64,000 nt of DNA from Aeromicrobium choanae (GCF_900167475.1 NZ_LT796768.1:2232001-2296000), one strand, 5' to 3'; positions 27,688 through 36,698 are shown, numbered from the stretch's first letter. Notes: generated by a model not told the origin, from the letters alone. Program-made: numbers and translations.

Positions 27688-29244
27688 ATGAAGATCTTGA
27701 CCAAGGCGGTGTCGGCGAGTGTGATCGCCACGCTGGCGCTCTCCGGCTGCGGTGGCGGCGGCGGCGGCCAGGGCGGGCCGTCCGAGAGCTCGGACCATGC
27801 TCCCGACGAGGTGATCACGGCCGCTCGCTACGCGGTCGACACGTTCGACCCGCACAAGTCGACCCTCGGCCCGAGCGCGAGCCAGCTGTTCGACGGGATC
27901 TACGACACCTTGGTGCGCCGGTCCGAGGGCAAGATCGTCGGGTCGCTGGCCAGCGAGTGGGAGGTGACGCCGAACTCGGTCACCTTCACGCTGAAGGACG
28001 ACCTGACCTGCGGCGACGGAACGCCTCTCACGGCGAGCGCGATCGCGGAGTCCACGAAGCGCTTCGCCGATCCCGAGACCGGCGCGCAGATGACGTCGAT
28101 GTCCTTCGGTCCGAGCGGGGTCAAGGAGATCGTCGGCGACGACGAGGCCAACACCGTGACGGTCACGGTCAAGGATCCGTACGGCGGCCTGCTGGACGGC
28201 ATGACCAACGCCTACGTCGTCTGCCCGGGCGGGCTCAAGGATCCGAAGAAGCTGGCCACGGATCCGGCCGCCGGCGAGAGCGGGTCCTACACCCTCGAGT
28301 CGAGCGAGGTCGGGCACTCCTACACGATGGTCCGGCGTGACGACACGGTCGTGACCGATCCGAAGACCTTGGTGAAGGAGTTCACCGTCAAGGTCGTCGA
28401 GAGCGACACCACCCGGGCGAACATGCTGACCAGCGGCGAGCTGAACGTGGCCGCCATCGCCGGCGCCGACGTGAAGCGCCTGTCCGCCGAGTACGAGCCG
28501 ATCATCGGCGCGGCCTCCCTGGTGCAGGGTCTGGTGTTCAACCACCGCGAGGGCTTCCCGACAGCGGACCAGAAGCTGCGCGAGGCCATCTCGTACATCA
28601 TCGACTCCGAGTCGTACACGAAGGCCGCCACGTTCGGCACCGGCAAGGCCTACGACACCTTGTTCACGGACAACACCGACTGCTACTTCCCGGAGAACGA
28701 GCAGTACTCCACCGGGTACGACGAGGCGAAGGCCAAGGAGCTCCTGGCCGAGGCGGGCTACGGTCCCGACGGCAAGGAGCTCGAGCTGCGGGCGCTCGGT
28801 CTGCTGAGCGCGGGCTCGGGTCCGAAGTACATCGTCGACCAGCTGCAGAAGCTGGGCGTCAAGACGAGCCTGCGACAGGGCTCCCAGGACCAGATCGTCG
28901 GCATCCTGTTCGGCGAGGGCGACTGGGACATCATGGTGTTCCCCTACGACCAGTCGGGCACGAACCCGTTCGGCATCGTCAACGGCGTGAGCAACGTCTT
29001 CGGTGGCAGCCTGAACGTCGGCGACATCGAGAACGCCGAGTTCGACGCCCTGGTCCCGCAGGCCGCGCAGCAGTCGGGCGACGAGGCGTGCGCGACGTGG
29101 GAGAAGGCCGAGCAGGCGCTGCTGAAGGCGACGGACATCAAGCCGTTGATGCAGACGCGCAGCAACTGGTTCACCCCTGATCGGCTCTCCTTCGAGGCCG
29201 GCTTCCTGGAGATCGACACGCGCTCGGTTCGTGCTCCCAAGTGA
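27688..29244 (+). CDS. ABC transporter substrate-binding lipoprotein (peptide/nickel/opine family)
   Basis: A 518-residue extracytoplasmic solute receptor of SBP family 5. The signal peptide ends in the lipobox LSGC (Cys21), so the protein is membrane-tethered. Landmarks are DTFDPHKS, DGIYDTLVRR, SEWEVTPNSVTFTLKDDLTCGDGTPLTA, and LREAISYIIDSESYTKAA. Family members bind di- or oligopeptides, nickel chelates, opines or glycans, and the ligand cannot be read from sequence. It has its own promoter copy and is followed by a 15-bp hairpin before the first permease, a common way to give more binding protein than permease. Confidence 0.92.
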   Translation: MKILTKAVSASVIATLALSGCGGGGGGQGGPSESSDHAPDEVITAARYAVDTFDPHKSTLGPSASQLFDGIYDTLVRRSEGKIVGSLASEWEVTPNSVTFTLKDDLTCGDGTPLTASAIAESTKRFADPETGAQMTSMSFGPSGVKEIVGDDEANTVTVTVKDPYGGLLDGMTNAYVVCPGGLKDPKKLATDPAAGESGSYTLESSEVGHSYTMVRRDDTVVTDPKTLVKEFTVKVVESDTTRANMLTSGELNVAAIAGADVKRLSAEYEPIIGAASLVQGLVFNHREGFPTADQKLREAISYIIDSESYTKAATFGTGKAYDTLFTDNTDCYFPENEQYSTGYDEAKAKELLAEAGYGPDGKELELRALGLLSAGSGPKYIVDQLQKLGVKTSLRQGSQDQIVGILFGEGDWDIMVFPYDQSGTNPFGIVNGVSNVFGGSLNVGDIENAEFDALVPQAAQQSGDEACATWEKAEQALLKATDIKPLMQTRSNWFTPDRLSFEAGFLEIDTRSVRAPK

Positions 29245-29248
29245 TCCG

Positions 29249-29283
29249 GGCCGGGATGCGCGCCTGACGCGCGCATCCCGGCC
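29249..29283 (+). other. Intercistronic 15-bp hairpin between SBP and permease genes
   Basis: A perfect 15-bp GC-rich stem (29249-29263 with 29269-29283) closes a 5-nt loop immediately after the SBP stop codon. It is likely to act as a partial terminator or mRNA stabiliser that raises SBP relative to the permeases. Confidence 0.7.
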
Positions 29284-29304
29284 GGGCCCAACTCTGGAGG
29301 TCCC

Positions 29305-30243
29305 GTGAAATTCCACCTGCTGAAGTCAGCCGTGCTCCGCCTCGCGGTCGTGGTGCTGCTGCTGATCTTCGGGGTCTTCTTCCTCATCCGGCTCGTGCCC
29401 GGAGACCCCGCCACGATCATCGCGGGCCTCAGTGCGAGCACCAGCACGGTCGACTCCATCCGGGAGGACTTCCAACTGGACCGGTCCCTGGGCAATCAGC
29501 TCTTGCACTACCTGACCGGTCTGCCCCGGGGCGACCTGGGCATCTCGTTCGGATCCCGGCAGCCCGTGGTGAAGGTGATCTTCGAGAATGCCGGCCCGAC
29601 GCTCCAGCTGGCGGTGGTGAGCCTGCTGTTCATCGGCGTCGCGGGCATCGGCGCCGGTCTGGCGTTCGGGGCGCTGAGCCGGACCCGGTTCGCCGCGTCG
29701 GCCGAGATCGTCTTCAGCGTCGTGGCCGGCGCCTGCAACGCGATTCCGCACTTCCTGCTGGCCACGGTGCTCGCCTTCGTCTTCGCCGTGACGCTGCAGG
29801 TGTTCCCGGTCGCCGGTGACAGCTCGCTTGCGGCACTCGTGCTGCCCGCGATCGCGATCTCCGTGGGACCGGCGGCACTGATCGCACGACTGTGTCGGGT
29901 CCGCGTGCTCGACGTGCTGGAGTCCTCGTACGTGACGGCGGCCCGGAGCAAGCGGCTCGGCTCGGCCCAGCTGTACGCGACCCACGTGCTGCCGAATGCA
30001 CTGGTCTCTGCCGTCTCGATGCTGGGCGTGGTCTTCGCCAGCCTCATCGGCGGCGCGGTGGTCGTCGAGCAGGTATTCAGTCGGCGCGGGCTCGGCAGCG
30101 CGCTGGTCGAGGCGGTCCTGCTGCACGACTACCCGATCGTCCAGGGCATCACGTTGGTGGTCGGCATCGCCGTGGTGCTCGTGAACTTCGGGGTCGACGT
30201 CCTTCTGGCCTTCATCGATCCCCGCAGAGGAGCCGTCCAGTGA
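29305..30243 (+). CDS. ABC transporter permease (DppB type)
   Basis: A 312-residue permease of the dipeptide/oligopeptide importer type with about six membrane spans. The opening AVVVLLLIFGVFFLIRLVPGDPA is the DppB signature, and the EAA loop reads TAARSKRLGSAQLYATHVLPNAL. The GTG/ATG region has a GGAGG site before ATG 29305. It overlaps the second permease by 4 nt (GTGA). Confidence 0.93.
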   Translation: MKFHLLKSAVLRLAVVVLLLIFGVFFLIRLVPGDPATIIAGLSASTSTVDSIREDFQLDRSLGNQLLHYLTGLPRGDLGISFGSRQPVVKVIFENAGPTLQLAVVSLLFIGVAGIGAGLAFGALSRTRFAASAEIVFSVVAGACNAIPHFLLATVLAFVFAVTLQVFPVAGDSSLAALVLPAIAISVGPAALIARLCRVRVLDVLESSYVTAARSKRLGSAQLYATHVLPNALVSAVSMLGVVFASLIGGAVVVEQVFSRRGLGSALVEAVLLHDYPIVQGITLVVGIAVVLVNFGVDVLLAFIDPRRGAVQ

Positions 30244-31175
30244 AGTCGCACACTCCTCAGAAGCCCTGGCGGAAGATGGCCCGGGCCTTCTTCCGCTCGC
30301 CGACCGGCGTGCTCTCGGCCATCGGCGTCCTCGTCCTCATCGTCCTGGTGATCATCGGCCCGAACGGCTTCGGCCCGACGGCCGTCACCGGCGACGTCGC
30401 CAACGCCGGCCTCGGGCCCTCGTCCGAGCACTGGTTCGGCACCGACGAGCTCGGGCACGACGTCCTCCTGCGGTCGCTGGCCGCCACGCGGCTGTCGCTG
30501 ATGCTGGCGTGCGCCGCCGTGCTCATCGCGTGGGTGGCCGGTACCGGGATCGGCGTGCTCGTCGCCCTGTCGGGACCCCGCATGCGTCGGATCGGCTCCA
30601 TCGGGATCGACACGCTGATGAGCTTCGGGGCCCTGCTGCTGGCGATCGTGACGATCGCCGTCGTGGGCACCGGCAAGTACGGTGCCGTGATCGCGATCGC
30701 GGTGGCCTTCACGCCCTCGTTCGCCAGGTTCTCGTACTCGATGGTGCTCGACGCGGTGAACAGCGAGTACCTCGCCGCGGCCCGCATCGCCGGCGTTCCC
30801 TCCGGCCGGCTGTTCACCGCCTACATCGGTCGCAACATCGCCGACAGCCTGATCATCGTGGCCTTCGCGGCGCTGGGCGAGTGCGTCATCGCCCTGGCCT
30901 CGCTGAGCTTCCTCGGGCTCGGCGTCCAGCCACCCGACTTCGACTGGGGACAGATGGTCGACTCCGGCGTCCGGCAGTTCTACCTCAACCCGTGGATCGC
31001 CCTGGTGCCCGCCGCCATGATCACGTTCTCCGGACTGGTCCTGTCGCTGTTGGGGGACTCGCTCGCGCGTGTCACGAACCCGGTCCTGTGGGACGTGCGC
31101 CCCTCGTGGCGCCGACGCGGCCGGCAGGTGTCCCGCCGGGACGCCCGACTGCTCAAGCTGGCGAAGGAGTCCTGA
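30240..31175 (+). CDS. ABC transporter permease (DppC type)
   Basis: A 311-residue permease partner. The GTG at 30240 overlaps the stop of the first permease. It has the DppC layout: an N-terminal span (SPTGVLSAIGVLVLIVLVIIGPNG), the periplasmic SSEHWFGTDELGHDVLLRSL motif, and the EAA loop YLAAARIAGVPSGRLFTAYIGRNI. About six spans in total. The following ATPase gene begins 2 nt after its stop. Confidence 0.93.
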   Translation: MKSHTPQKPWRKMARAFFRSPTGVLSAIGVLVLIVLVIIGPNGFGPTAVTGDVANAGLGPSSEHWFGTDELGHDVLLRSLAATRLSLMLACAAVLIAWVAGTGIGVLVALSGPRMRRIGSIGIDTLMSFGALLLAIVTIAVVGTGKYGAVIAIAVAFTPSFARFSYSMVLDAVNSEYLAAARIAGVPSGRLFTAYIGRNIADSLIIVAFAALGECVIALASLSFLGLGVQPPDFDWGQMVDSGVRQFYLNPWIALVPAAMITFSGLVLSLLGDSLARVTNPVLWDVRPSWRRRGRQVSRRDARLLKLAKES

Positions 31176-31176
31176 G

Positions 31177-31998
31177 ATGGCGCTGCTCGAGGTGTCGGGC
31201 CTGACCGTCGCGACCCACGATGACCGGGCCCCGGCCCTGGTGAAGGGCGTGAGCTTCTCGATCGAGGCCGGCGAGATCGTGGGGGTCGTCGGGGCCAGCG
31301 GCAGCGGCAAGACGCTCACCGCGCTGGCGGTGGCCCAGCTGCTCCCGCGCACGCTCGACGTCGACGCTCACTCCCTGGTGTTCGACGGGGTCGACCTGAT
31401 GGAGTCCACCGACACGGAGCGCGCCGAGGTCCTCGGCGGCCAGCTGGCGATGGTGTTCCAGGATCCGCTCTCGTCGCTCAATCCCGTGCGGCACATCGGC
31501 AGCCAGATGATCGAGTCGGTCCGTCGTCACCGTGGGCTCTCGAAGCGCGAGGCCCTCCAGCTCGCCGAGACCTGTCTCGCCGACGTGGGCATGGTCGATC
31601 CCGCCGGCTGCCTGAAGAAGCACCCGCACGAGCTGAGCGGAGGCATGCGCCAGCGCGTGATGATCGCGATGGGGCTGATGGGCGACCCCCGGCTGATCGT
31701 CGCCGACGAGCCCACGACGGCCCTGGACGTCACGGTGCAGGCGCAGGTCATCGACCTGATCGTGAAGATCAATCGAGAGCGCGGCACCGCCGTCATGTTC
31801 GTCTCCCACAACATCGCCCTGCTGTCGGAGTTCTGCTCGCGGATCCTGGTGATGCGCGAGGGGAAGATCGTCGAGGACCTGAGCACCGACGCACTGCTCG
31901 CGGGTGCCTCCCACCCCTACACGCGTGCGCTGATCCGCGCCGTCCCGAACCTCACCACCGACCGTGACCGAGAGCTGGCGACCGTTGATGACCTCTGA
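31177..31998 (+). CDS. ABC transporter ATP-binding protein (DppD type)
   Basis: A 273-residue ATPase. Walker A is GASGSGKT, the signature is LSGGMRQRVMIAMGLMGDPRLI, Walker B is LIVADEPTTALDVT and the H-loop is FVSHN. The ending HPYTRALIRAVP is typical of the DppD group, but the four-cysteine iron-sulfur motif of many DppD/OppD proteins is absent, as the protein stops early. It overlaps the next ATPase by 11 nt. Confidence 0.93.
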   Translation: MALLEVSGLTVATHDDRAPALVKGVSFSIEAGEIVGVVGASGSGKTLTALAVAQLLPRTLDVDAHSLVFDGVDLMESTDTERAEVLGGQLAMVFQDPLSSLNPVRHIGSQMIESVRRHRGLSKREALQLAETCLADVGMVDPAGCLKKHPHELSGGMRQRVMIAMGLMGDPRLIVADEPTTALDVTVQAQVIDLIVKINRERGTAVMFVSHNIALLSEFCSRILVMREGKIVEDLSTDALLAGASHPYTRALIRAVPNLTTDRDRELATVDDL

Positions 31999-32800
31999 CA
32001 CCACCCCGCCGCTGCTGGACCTCCGTTCCGTCGACGTCACCTACGGCGGAGCGAAGGAGTTCACCGCGGTGCGGAACGCCTCTCTCACGATTGCTCCGGG
32101 TCGGACGGTGGGCCTGGTCGGCGAGTCCGGATCGGGGAAGTCGACGCTGGCGCGCTGCGTGGTGGGTCTCGTCAGGGCCTCCTCCGGATCCGTTCACCTC
32201 GATGGCGAGGACGTCACGAACCCGCGAGGCCCGGCCCTGGCATCCGTGCGCAAGAACGTCCAGATGGTCTTCCAGGACCCTCGGTCGTCACTGAACCCGA
32301 GGCTCGACATCGGCACGACGCTCCGGGAGGTGATCGCGGTGACCGATGACGTCGACCGGGGCTCGCCGCAGGCGCGCGACACGGCCGTGGACCTGATGGC
32401 CCGTGTCGGACTCGACCGAGCGCTGCTCAACCGGTACCCGCACCAGCTCTCGGGCGGGCAGCTCCAGCGCGTCGCCATCGCCCGCGCCGTGGCGCGCCGC
32501 CCGCGCCTGATGCTGCTCGACGAGGTCACCGCCTCGCTGGACGTGTCGGCCCAGGCGACGGTCCTCAATCTCCTGCGCTCGCTGCAGGAGGCGTCCGGGT
32601 TCGCCGTCCTGCTGATCACCCACGATCTCGCGGTCGTCCGCTACATGTGCGACGAGATGGTGGTGATGCGACGCGGCGAGGTGGTGGAACACGGCGCCAC
32701 CGGCGATGTCATGTCGGAGCCGCGGACGGACTACACGCGAAGCCTCCTGGACGCCATTCCGTCCTTGGGTCGGGACCGCTGGAGGTCCGGAGCCCGGTGA
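31988..32800 (+). CDS. ABC transporter ATP-binding protein (DppF type)
   Basis: The second, 270-residue ATPase of the importer. Walker A is GESGSGKST, the signature LSGGQLQRVAIARAVARRP, and Walker B LMLLDEVTASLDVS with the usual switch from DEPT to DEVT. HDLAVVRYMCDEMVVMRRGEVVEHG is typical of DppF. ATG 31988 lies within the end of the previous gene. With the SBP and the two permeases this completes a five-component importer. Its stop overlaps the MFS gene's GTG by 4 nt. Confidence 0.93.
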   Translation: MTSDTTPPLLDLRSVDVTYGGAKEFTAVRNASLTIAPGRTVGLVGESGSGKSTLARCVVGLVRASSGSVHLDGEDVTNPRGPALASVRKNVQMVFQDPRSSLNPRLDIGTTLREVIAVTDDVDRGSPQARDTAVDLMARVGLDRALLNRYPHQLSGGQLQRVAIARAVARRPRLMLLDEVTASLDVSAQATVLNLLRSLQEASGFAVLLITHDLAVVRYMCDEMVVMRRGEVVEHGATGDVMSEPRTDYTRSLLDAIPSLGRDRWRSGAR

Positions 32801-33978
32801 CGACACAGATCCTCGGCCTGCCGTCCGCAGCCGTTCGGACGCTCGCCCTGGGCTTCCTGGCGAGGGTTCCGGCCGGCGCTCTCGGCCTGGTGATCGTCCT
32901 GCACGGCCTCAGCCTGGGCCTCAGCTACACGGTGAGCGGCCTGATGGCGGCCGCGTTCGCGCTCGGGATGGCCGTGGGGGCTCCGGTCGTCGGCCGCAGC
33001 ATCGATCGCTGGGGCCAGCCGGTGCCGCTGTTCGCCGTGACCGTGGTGGCCGCGGCGATGATGATCGGGCTGACCTCGTTGCCGCAGGGCACCGGTCCGG
33101 CCGCGCCGGTCGCGCTGGCGGCGATCACGGGCCTCACACAGCCTCCGCTGGCCGTCTGTGCGCGAGCGATCTGGAACGAGCGACTCGGGCCCGTGGACCT
33201 GAGTCGGATGCTGTCCCTGGACGCCTCGCTGCAGGAGATGACCTACATCCTCGGCCCTCTGACCGTGGTGAGCTGGGCGACGGTGCGAGGGACCCATGAG
33301 GCACTGATCCTCGCGGCGGGGCTGATCCTCGTGCTCACGGCGGTGTTCGCCCTCACGCCCGAGTCGCGCAGGGCCTCCCGGCGATCCGACCGCCCCGTGA
33401 TGGGCGCTCCGAGCCGCTTCCCCGTGACGGTCTGGATCTTGGTCGTCGTCACGTTCACGGTGGGGATCGCGATCGGAGTCCTCGAGGTCGCGGTGGTCCG
33501 CCGCTCGGCCCAGCTCGACGCGTCGGAGCTGATCGGAGTCTTCTACGGACTGTGGGCCACGGGAAGTCTCGTCGGCGGACTCATCAACCTGCGAGCCGGG
33601 GGCCGGGGGCGACTCGCCTCGCGCATGACGCTGTTCCTGGCGGCGCTGGCGCTCACCCACCTCGTCGTCGCGGCGGCGACCACCACGGTGACACTGGGCC
33701 TGGCGCTCGTGCTCGCAGGCTTGCCCGCAGCTCCGATGTTCGCGGCGTTCTACGAGCTCCTGGGGACTGCCGCCCCCGAGGGCCGCGTCACGGAGGTCTT
33801 CGCCTGGGGCTCAACCGGGGGAATGGCGGGCGTGGCCCTGGGCACCGCCACGGGCGGCTTCCTCGCCGATGTGATCAGCAGCCGCGGGAACATCGTGGTC
33901 TGCGCGGCCGTCCTGGGGCTGGCCGCGGTCTTCGCGCTCGCCTGCCGGTCTCCACTGACGGGCATCGAGCGTCGTTGA
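32797..33978 (+). CDS. MFS transporter
   Basis: A 393-residue polytopic protein with about 12 membrane segments. The loop between spans 2 and 3 carries GRSIDRWGQPVP, the MFS motif A. The GTG at 32797 overlaps the DppF-type stop (GTGA), so the transporter is co-translated with the importer. An importer and an MFS protein in one unit suggest uptake of a substrate and export of a product, or a private exchange of a small molecule. Substrate unknown. Confidence 0.88.
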   Translation: MTTQILGLPSAAVRTLALGFLARVPAGALGLVIVLHGLSLGLSYTVSGLMAAAFALGMAVGAPVVGRSIDRWGQPVPLFAVTVVAAAMMIGLTSLPQGTGPAAPVALAAITGLTQPPLAVCARAIWNERLGPVDLSRMLSLDASLQEMTYILGPLTVVSWATVRGTHEALILAAGLILVLTAVFALTPESRRASRRSDRPVMGAPSRFPVTVWILVVVTFTVGIAIGVLEVAVVRRSAQLDASELIGVFYGLWATGSLVGGLINLRAGGRGRLASRMTLFLAALALTHLVVAAATTTVTLGLALVLAGLPAAPMFAAFYELLGTAAPEGRVTEVFAWGSTGGMAGVALGTATGGFLADVISSRGNIVVCAAVLGLAAVFALACRSPLTGIERR

Positions 33979-33993
33979 CGCTCCGGCGGAGCG
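33979..33993. terminator. Short hairpin between convergent MFS and TetR genes
   Basis: CGCTCC (33979-33984) and GGAGCG (33988-33993) flank a 3-nt loop directly after the MFS stop. The stem is only 6 bp, so its role as a terminator is uncertain. Confidence 0.35.
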
Positions 33994-33994
33994 G

Positions 33995-34600
33995 TCAGGC
34001 GGCCGCGCCGACCATCCGCAGGGCCAGGTCGCCGTGGAGCGCGGCGATCTCGTCGGGGGTCGTGGCGCCGCTCGGGTTGTACCAGCGCACGAGGTCGATG
34101 CTGAGGGACAGCAGCGCCAGGGCGGTGCCCTTGGCGTCGGAGACCGTCATGGTGCCGGCCTCGACGCCTGCCTCCAGCGCATCGCGCATGAGCGCCTCGA
34201 TCGCGCGGCGGTACTCGGCGATCTCGGCCCGGTGCTCGGGCGTCAGCGCGTCGAACTCGTACTGCACGATGCGACCGACGCGGCTGTTCACGGCGTGCCA
34301 CCGGCTGAACTCGGCCACCATGTGCCGGACCTGAATGACCGGGTCGGTGGAGGACTGGGACGCCTTCTCGATGATCTGGACCGCCGAGCGGTGCCCGCGC
34401 CGGGAGATCTCGAACAGCAGGTCCTCCTTCGTCGCGTGGTGCACGTAGACGGCCGCGGGACTCATCCCCGCGCGCGAGGCGATGTCGCGGGTCGTCGTGC
34501 CGGCGAATCCGGAGGTGGCGAAGGCCTCGACGGCCGCATCCAGCAGGCGCTCGCGCGTCGAGGCGGAGCGGTCGCGACCGGTCGCCGAGTCGGTGGTCAT
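33995..34600 (-). CDS. TetR family transcriptional regulator (lipid-metabolism type)
   Basis: A 201-residue repressor with the N-terminal helix-turn-helix TRERLLDAAVEAFATSGFAGTTTRDIASRAGMSPAAVYVHHATKEDLL. The C-terminal ligand pocket is helical. I use ATG 34600 (MTTDSAT); ATG 34612 is possible. A TAGCAT -10-like box on the minus strand (34632-34627) overlaps the operator CTAAGCAAGCGCTTAG, so it probably represses itself and the divergent thiolase pair. The same operator recurs before the FabG-type gene 15 kb away. A fatty acyl-CoA ligand is likely from the genes controlled. Confidence 0.9.
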   Translation of the reverse strand: MTTDSATGRDRSASTRERLLDAAVEAFATSGFAGTTTRDIASRAGMSPAAVYVHHATKEDLLFEISRRGHRSAVQIIEKASQSSTDPVIQVRHMVAEFSRWHAVNSRVGRIVQYEFDALTPEHRAEIAEYRRAIEALMRDALEAGVEAGTMTVSDAKGTALALLSLSIDLVRWYNPSGATTPDEIAALHGDLALRMVGAAA

Positions 34601-34629
34601 GGTGGACAGCATGACGCAGGAATGACATG

Positions 34630-34645
34630 CTAAGCAAGCGCTTAG
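34630..34645. promoter_or_regulatory. TetR operator CTAAGCAAGCGCTTAG, copy 1
   Basis: A 16-bp inverted repeat (CTAAGC, 4-nt centre, GCTTAG) between the divergent TetR and thiolase genes, 41 nt before the thiolase ATG. Outer bases AATGAC and GTCATT extend the symmetry loosely. The exact reverse complement occurs at 49866-49881. Confidence 0.7.
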
Positions 34646-34685
34646 TCATTGGCGGGTCGCCGCCGGCACACCGAAAGGCAACAAC

Positions 34686-35903
34686 ATGCCCGAAGCAGTC
34701 ATCGTCTCCACCGCACGCTCGCCGATCGGCCGCGCGGGCAAGGGTTCGCTCAAAGACATGCGTCCTGACGACCTCACCGTCCAGATGATCGAGGCCGCGC
34801 TGGCCAAGGTGCCGGGCCTGGACCGCAAGGACATCACCGACCTGCACCTCGGTGTCGGCCAGCCGGCCGGCGAGGCGGGCCACAACCTGGCGCGCGCCGT
34901 GGCCGTGCTGTCGGGCATGGACCACCTGCCGGGCGTGACGGTCAACCGCTACTGCTCCTCCTCGCTGCAGACCACCCGGATGGCGTTCCACGCGATCAAG
35001 GCCGGCGAGGGCGACGCGTTCATCTCGGCTGGCGTGGAGACCGTGAGCCGGTTCGGCAACGGGTTCTCCGACATCCCGGGCACCGAGAACCCGCTGTTCG
35101 CCGACGCGATCGCTCGCACCGCCAAGCGCGCCGAGGGTGGCGCCGACACGTGGACCGACCCGCGTGAGGCAGGCAGCCTCCCCGACCTGTACCTCGGGAT
35201 GGGTCAGACGGCCGAGAACGTCGCGCAGTACCTGGGCATGGGCCGCCAGGAGCAGGACGAGTTCGCCCTGCGCAGCCAGAACCTGACCGAGCAGCGCATC
35301 GCCGAGGGCTTCTGGGCCAAGGACATCACCGAGGTCACGCTGGCCGACGGCACCGTGGTGGCGAAGGATGACGGCCCCCGCGCCGGAACGACGATCGAGG
35401 CTCTGTCGGGCCTCAAGCCGGTGTTCCGTCCCGACGGCACCGTGACGGCCGGCAATGCCTGCCCGCTCAACGACGGCGCCGCCGCCGTGGTGATCATGAG
35501 CGACACCCGCGCCAAGGAGCTGGGCCTGACCCCGCTCGCGCGCATCGTGTCCACGGCCGTCACCGGCCTGTCGCCCGAGATCATGGGCCTGGGCCCGGTC
35601 GAGGCGATCCCCGCCGCGCTCAAGCACGCCGGCATGGGCATCGACGACATCGACCTCTACGAGATCAACGAGGCCTTCGCCGTCCAGGCGTGGGGCTCGG
35701 CCCGCGAGCTCGGCATCCCGATGGACAAGCTCAACGTCAACGGCGGCGCCATCGCGGTCGGCCACCCGTTCGGCATGACCGGCGCGCGCATCACCTCCAC
35801 GCTGATCAACTCGCTGCAGTGGCACGACAAGCAGTTCGGCGTCGAGTCCATGTGCGTCGGCGGCGGCATGGGCATGGCCATGGTCCTGGAGCGCCTCTCG
35901 TGA
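34686..35903 (+). CDS. Acetyl-CoA acetyltransferase / thiolase
   Basis: A 405-residue thiolase that either cleaves 3-ketoacyl-CoA or condenses two acetyl-CoA. Catalytic residues are in place: nucleophile Cys90 in NRYCSSSLQT, His360 in GGAIAVGHPFGMTGAR and Cys390 in MCVGGGMG. The covering-loop region is of normal length. It overlaps the following SDR gene by 4 nt. A thiolase with a ketoreductase-type SDR under an acyl-CoA-type TetR suggests a degradative or chain-modifying role; chain length is not predictable. Confidence 0.93.
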   Translation: MPEAVIVSTARSPIGRAGKGSLKDMRPDDLTVQMIEAALAKVPGLDRKDITDLHLGVGQPAGEAGHNLARAVAVLSGMDHLPGVTVNRYCSSSLQTTRMAFHAIKAGEGDAFISAGVETVSRFGNGFSDIPGTENPLFADAIARTAKRAEGGADTWTDPREAGSLPDLYLGMGQTAENVAQYLGMGRQEQDEFALRSQNLTEQRIAEGFWAKDITEVTLADGTVVAKDDGPRAGTTIEALSGLKPVFRPDGTVTAGNACPLNDGAAAVVIMSDTRAKELGLTPLARIVSTAVTGLSPEIMGLGPVEAIPAALKHAGMGIDDIDLYEINEAFAVQAWGSARELGIPMDKLNVNGGAIAVGHPFGMTGARITSTLINSLQWHDKQFGVESMCVGGGMGMAMVLERLS

Positions 35904-36655
35904 CCGAAGGTCGTTTCGCGGGCAAGGTCGCGATCGTCACGGGCGCGTCGCGGGGCATCGGCCTCGGTGTCGCGCAGCGCCTCGTCGACGACGGCGCGAA
36001 GGTGGTCATCACGGCGCGCAAGACCGAGGCCCTCGAGGCCGCGGTGGCCGAGCTCGGCCCGGACAACGCCGCGTACGTGGCGGGTCCGGCCGACGACGCC
36101 GCCCACCAGGACGAGACGGTCGCGAAGGCCGTCGAGCACTTCGGTGGCCTGGACTTCCTGGTGAACAACACCGGGATCAACCCGACGTACGGCCCGATGA
36201 TCGAGATGGACCTGAACGCGGGCCGCAAGATCTTCGAGGTCAACGTGCTGGCCGCGGTGTCGTGGGCGCAGAAGGCCTACAACGCCTCGCTCAAGGACAA
36301 CGGCGGCGCGATCGTGAACATCGCGTCGGTGGCCGGCCTCAAGCCGGCCCCGATGATCGGCATGTACGGCGCGTCGAAGGCCGCGGTCATCCACGTCACG
36401 AAGGAGCTCTCGCTCGAGCTGGCTCCCTCGGTGCGCGTGAACGCCGTGGCACCGGCCGTCGTGAAGACCCGGTTCGCCGGTGCGCTGTACGAGGGACGCG
36501 AGGAGGAGGTCGCCTCGGCCTACCCGCTGAAGCGTCTCGGCGAGCCCGAGGACATCGCGGGCGTCACCACCTTCCTGCTCTCGCAGGATGCGGCCTGGAT
36601 GACCGGCCAGTGCCTCACCGTCGACGGCGGTCTGCTGCTCACCGGCGGCGTCTGA
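35900..36655 (+). CDS. SDR family oxidoreductase (3-oxoacyl/hydroxyacyl reductase-like)
   Basis: A 251-residue short-chain dehydrogenase. The cofactor motif is TGASRGIG, followed by NNTGIN, the catalytic Ser in NIASVAG and YGASK with Tyr and Lys. The C-terminus has the usual MTGQCLTVDGG. The GTG at 35900 overlaps the thiolase stop, so the two are translated together and probably handle the same 3-oxo or 3-hydroxy acyl substrate. A hairpin terminator follows. Confidence 0.92.
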   Translation: MTEGRFAGKVAIVTGASRGIGLGVAQRLVDDGAKVVITARKTEALEAAVAELGPDNAAYVAGPADDAAHQDETVAKAVEHFGGLDFLVNNTGINPTYGPMIEMDLNAGRKIFEVNVLAAVSWAQKAYNASLKDNGGAIVNIASVAGLKPAPMIGMYGASKAAVIHVTKELSLELAPSVRVNAVAPAVVKTRFAGALYEGREEEVASAYPLKRLGEPEDIAGVTTFLLSQDAAWMTGQCLTVDGGLLLTGGV

Positions 36656-36674
36656 CCAGTCGCTGAGACGAAGG

Positions 36675-36698
36675 GCCCCGGGACCTCGGTCCCGGGGC
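36675..36698 (+). terminator. Hairpin terminator after the thiolase/SDR operon
   Basis: GCCCCGGGACC (36675-36685) pairs with GGTCCCGGGGC (36688-36698); the real loop is probably 4 nt with a 10-bp stem. A T-containing stretch follows. It separates the operon from the fas promoter. Confidence 0.78.

Noticed and set aside
24259-33978. A biosynthetic or defence island interpretation of the LuxR/ADC/ABC locus
   Set aside because: No synthetase, nuclease, integrase, tRNA junction or clear base-composition shift was seen, so a metabolic module is the simpler reading.
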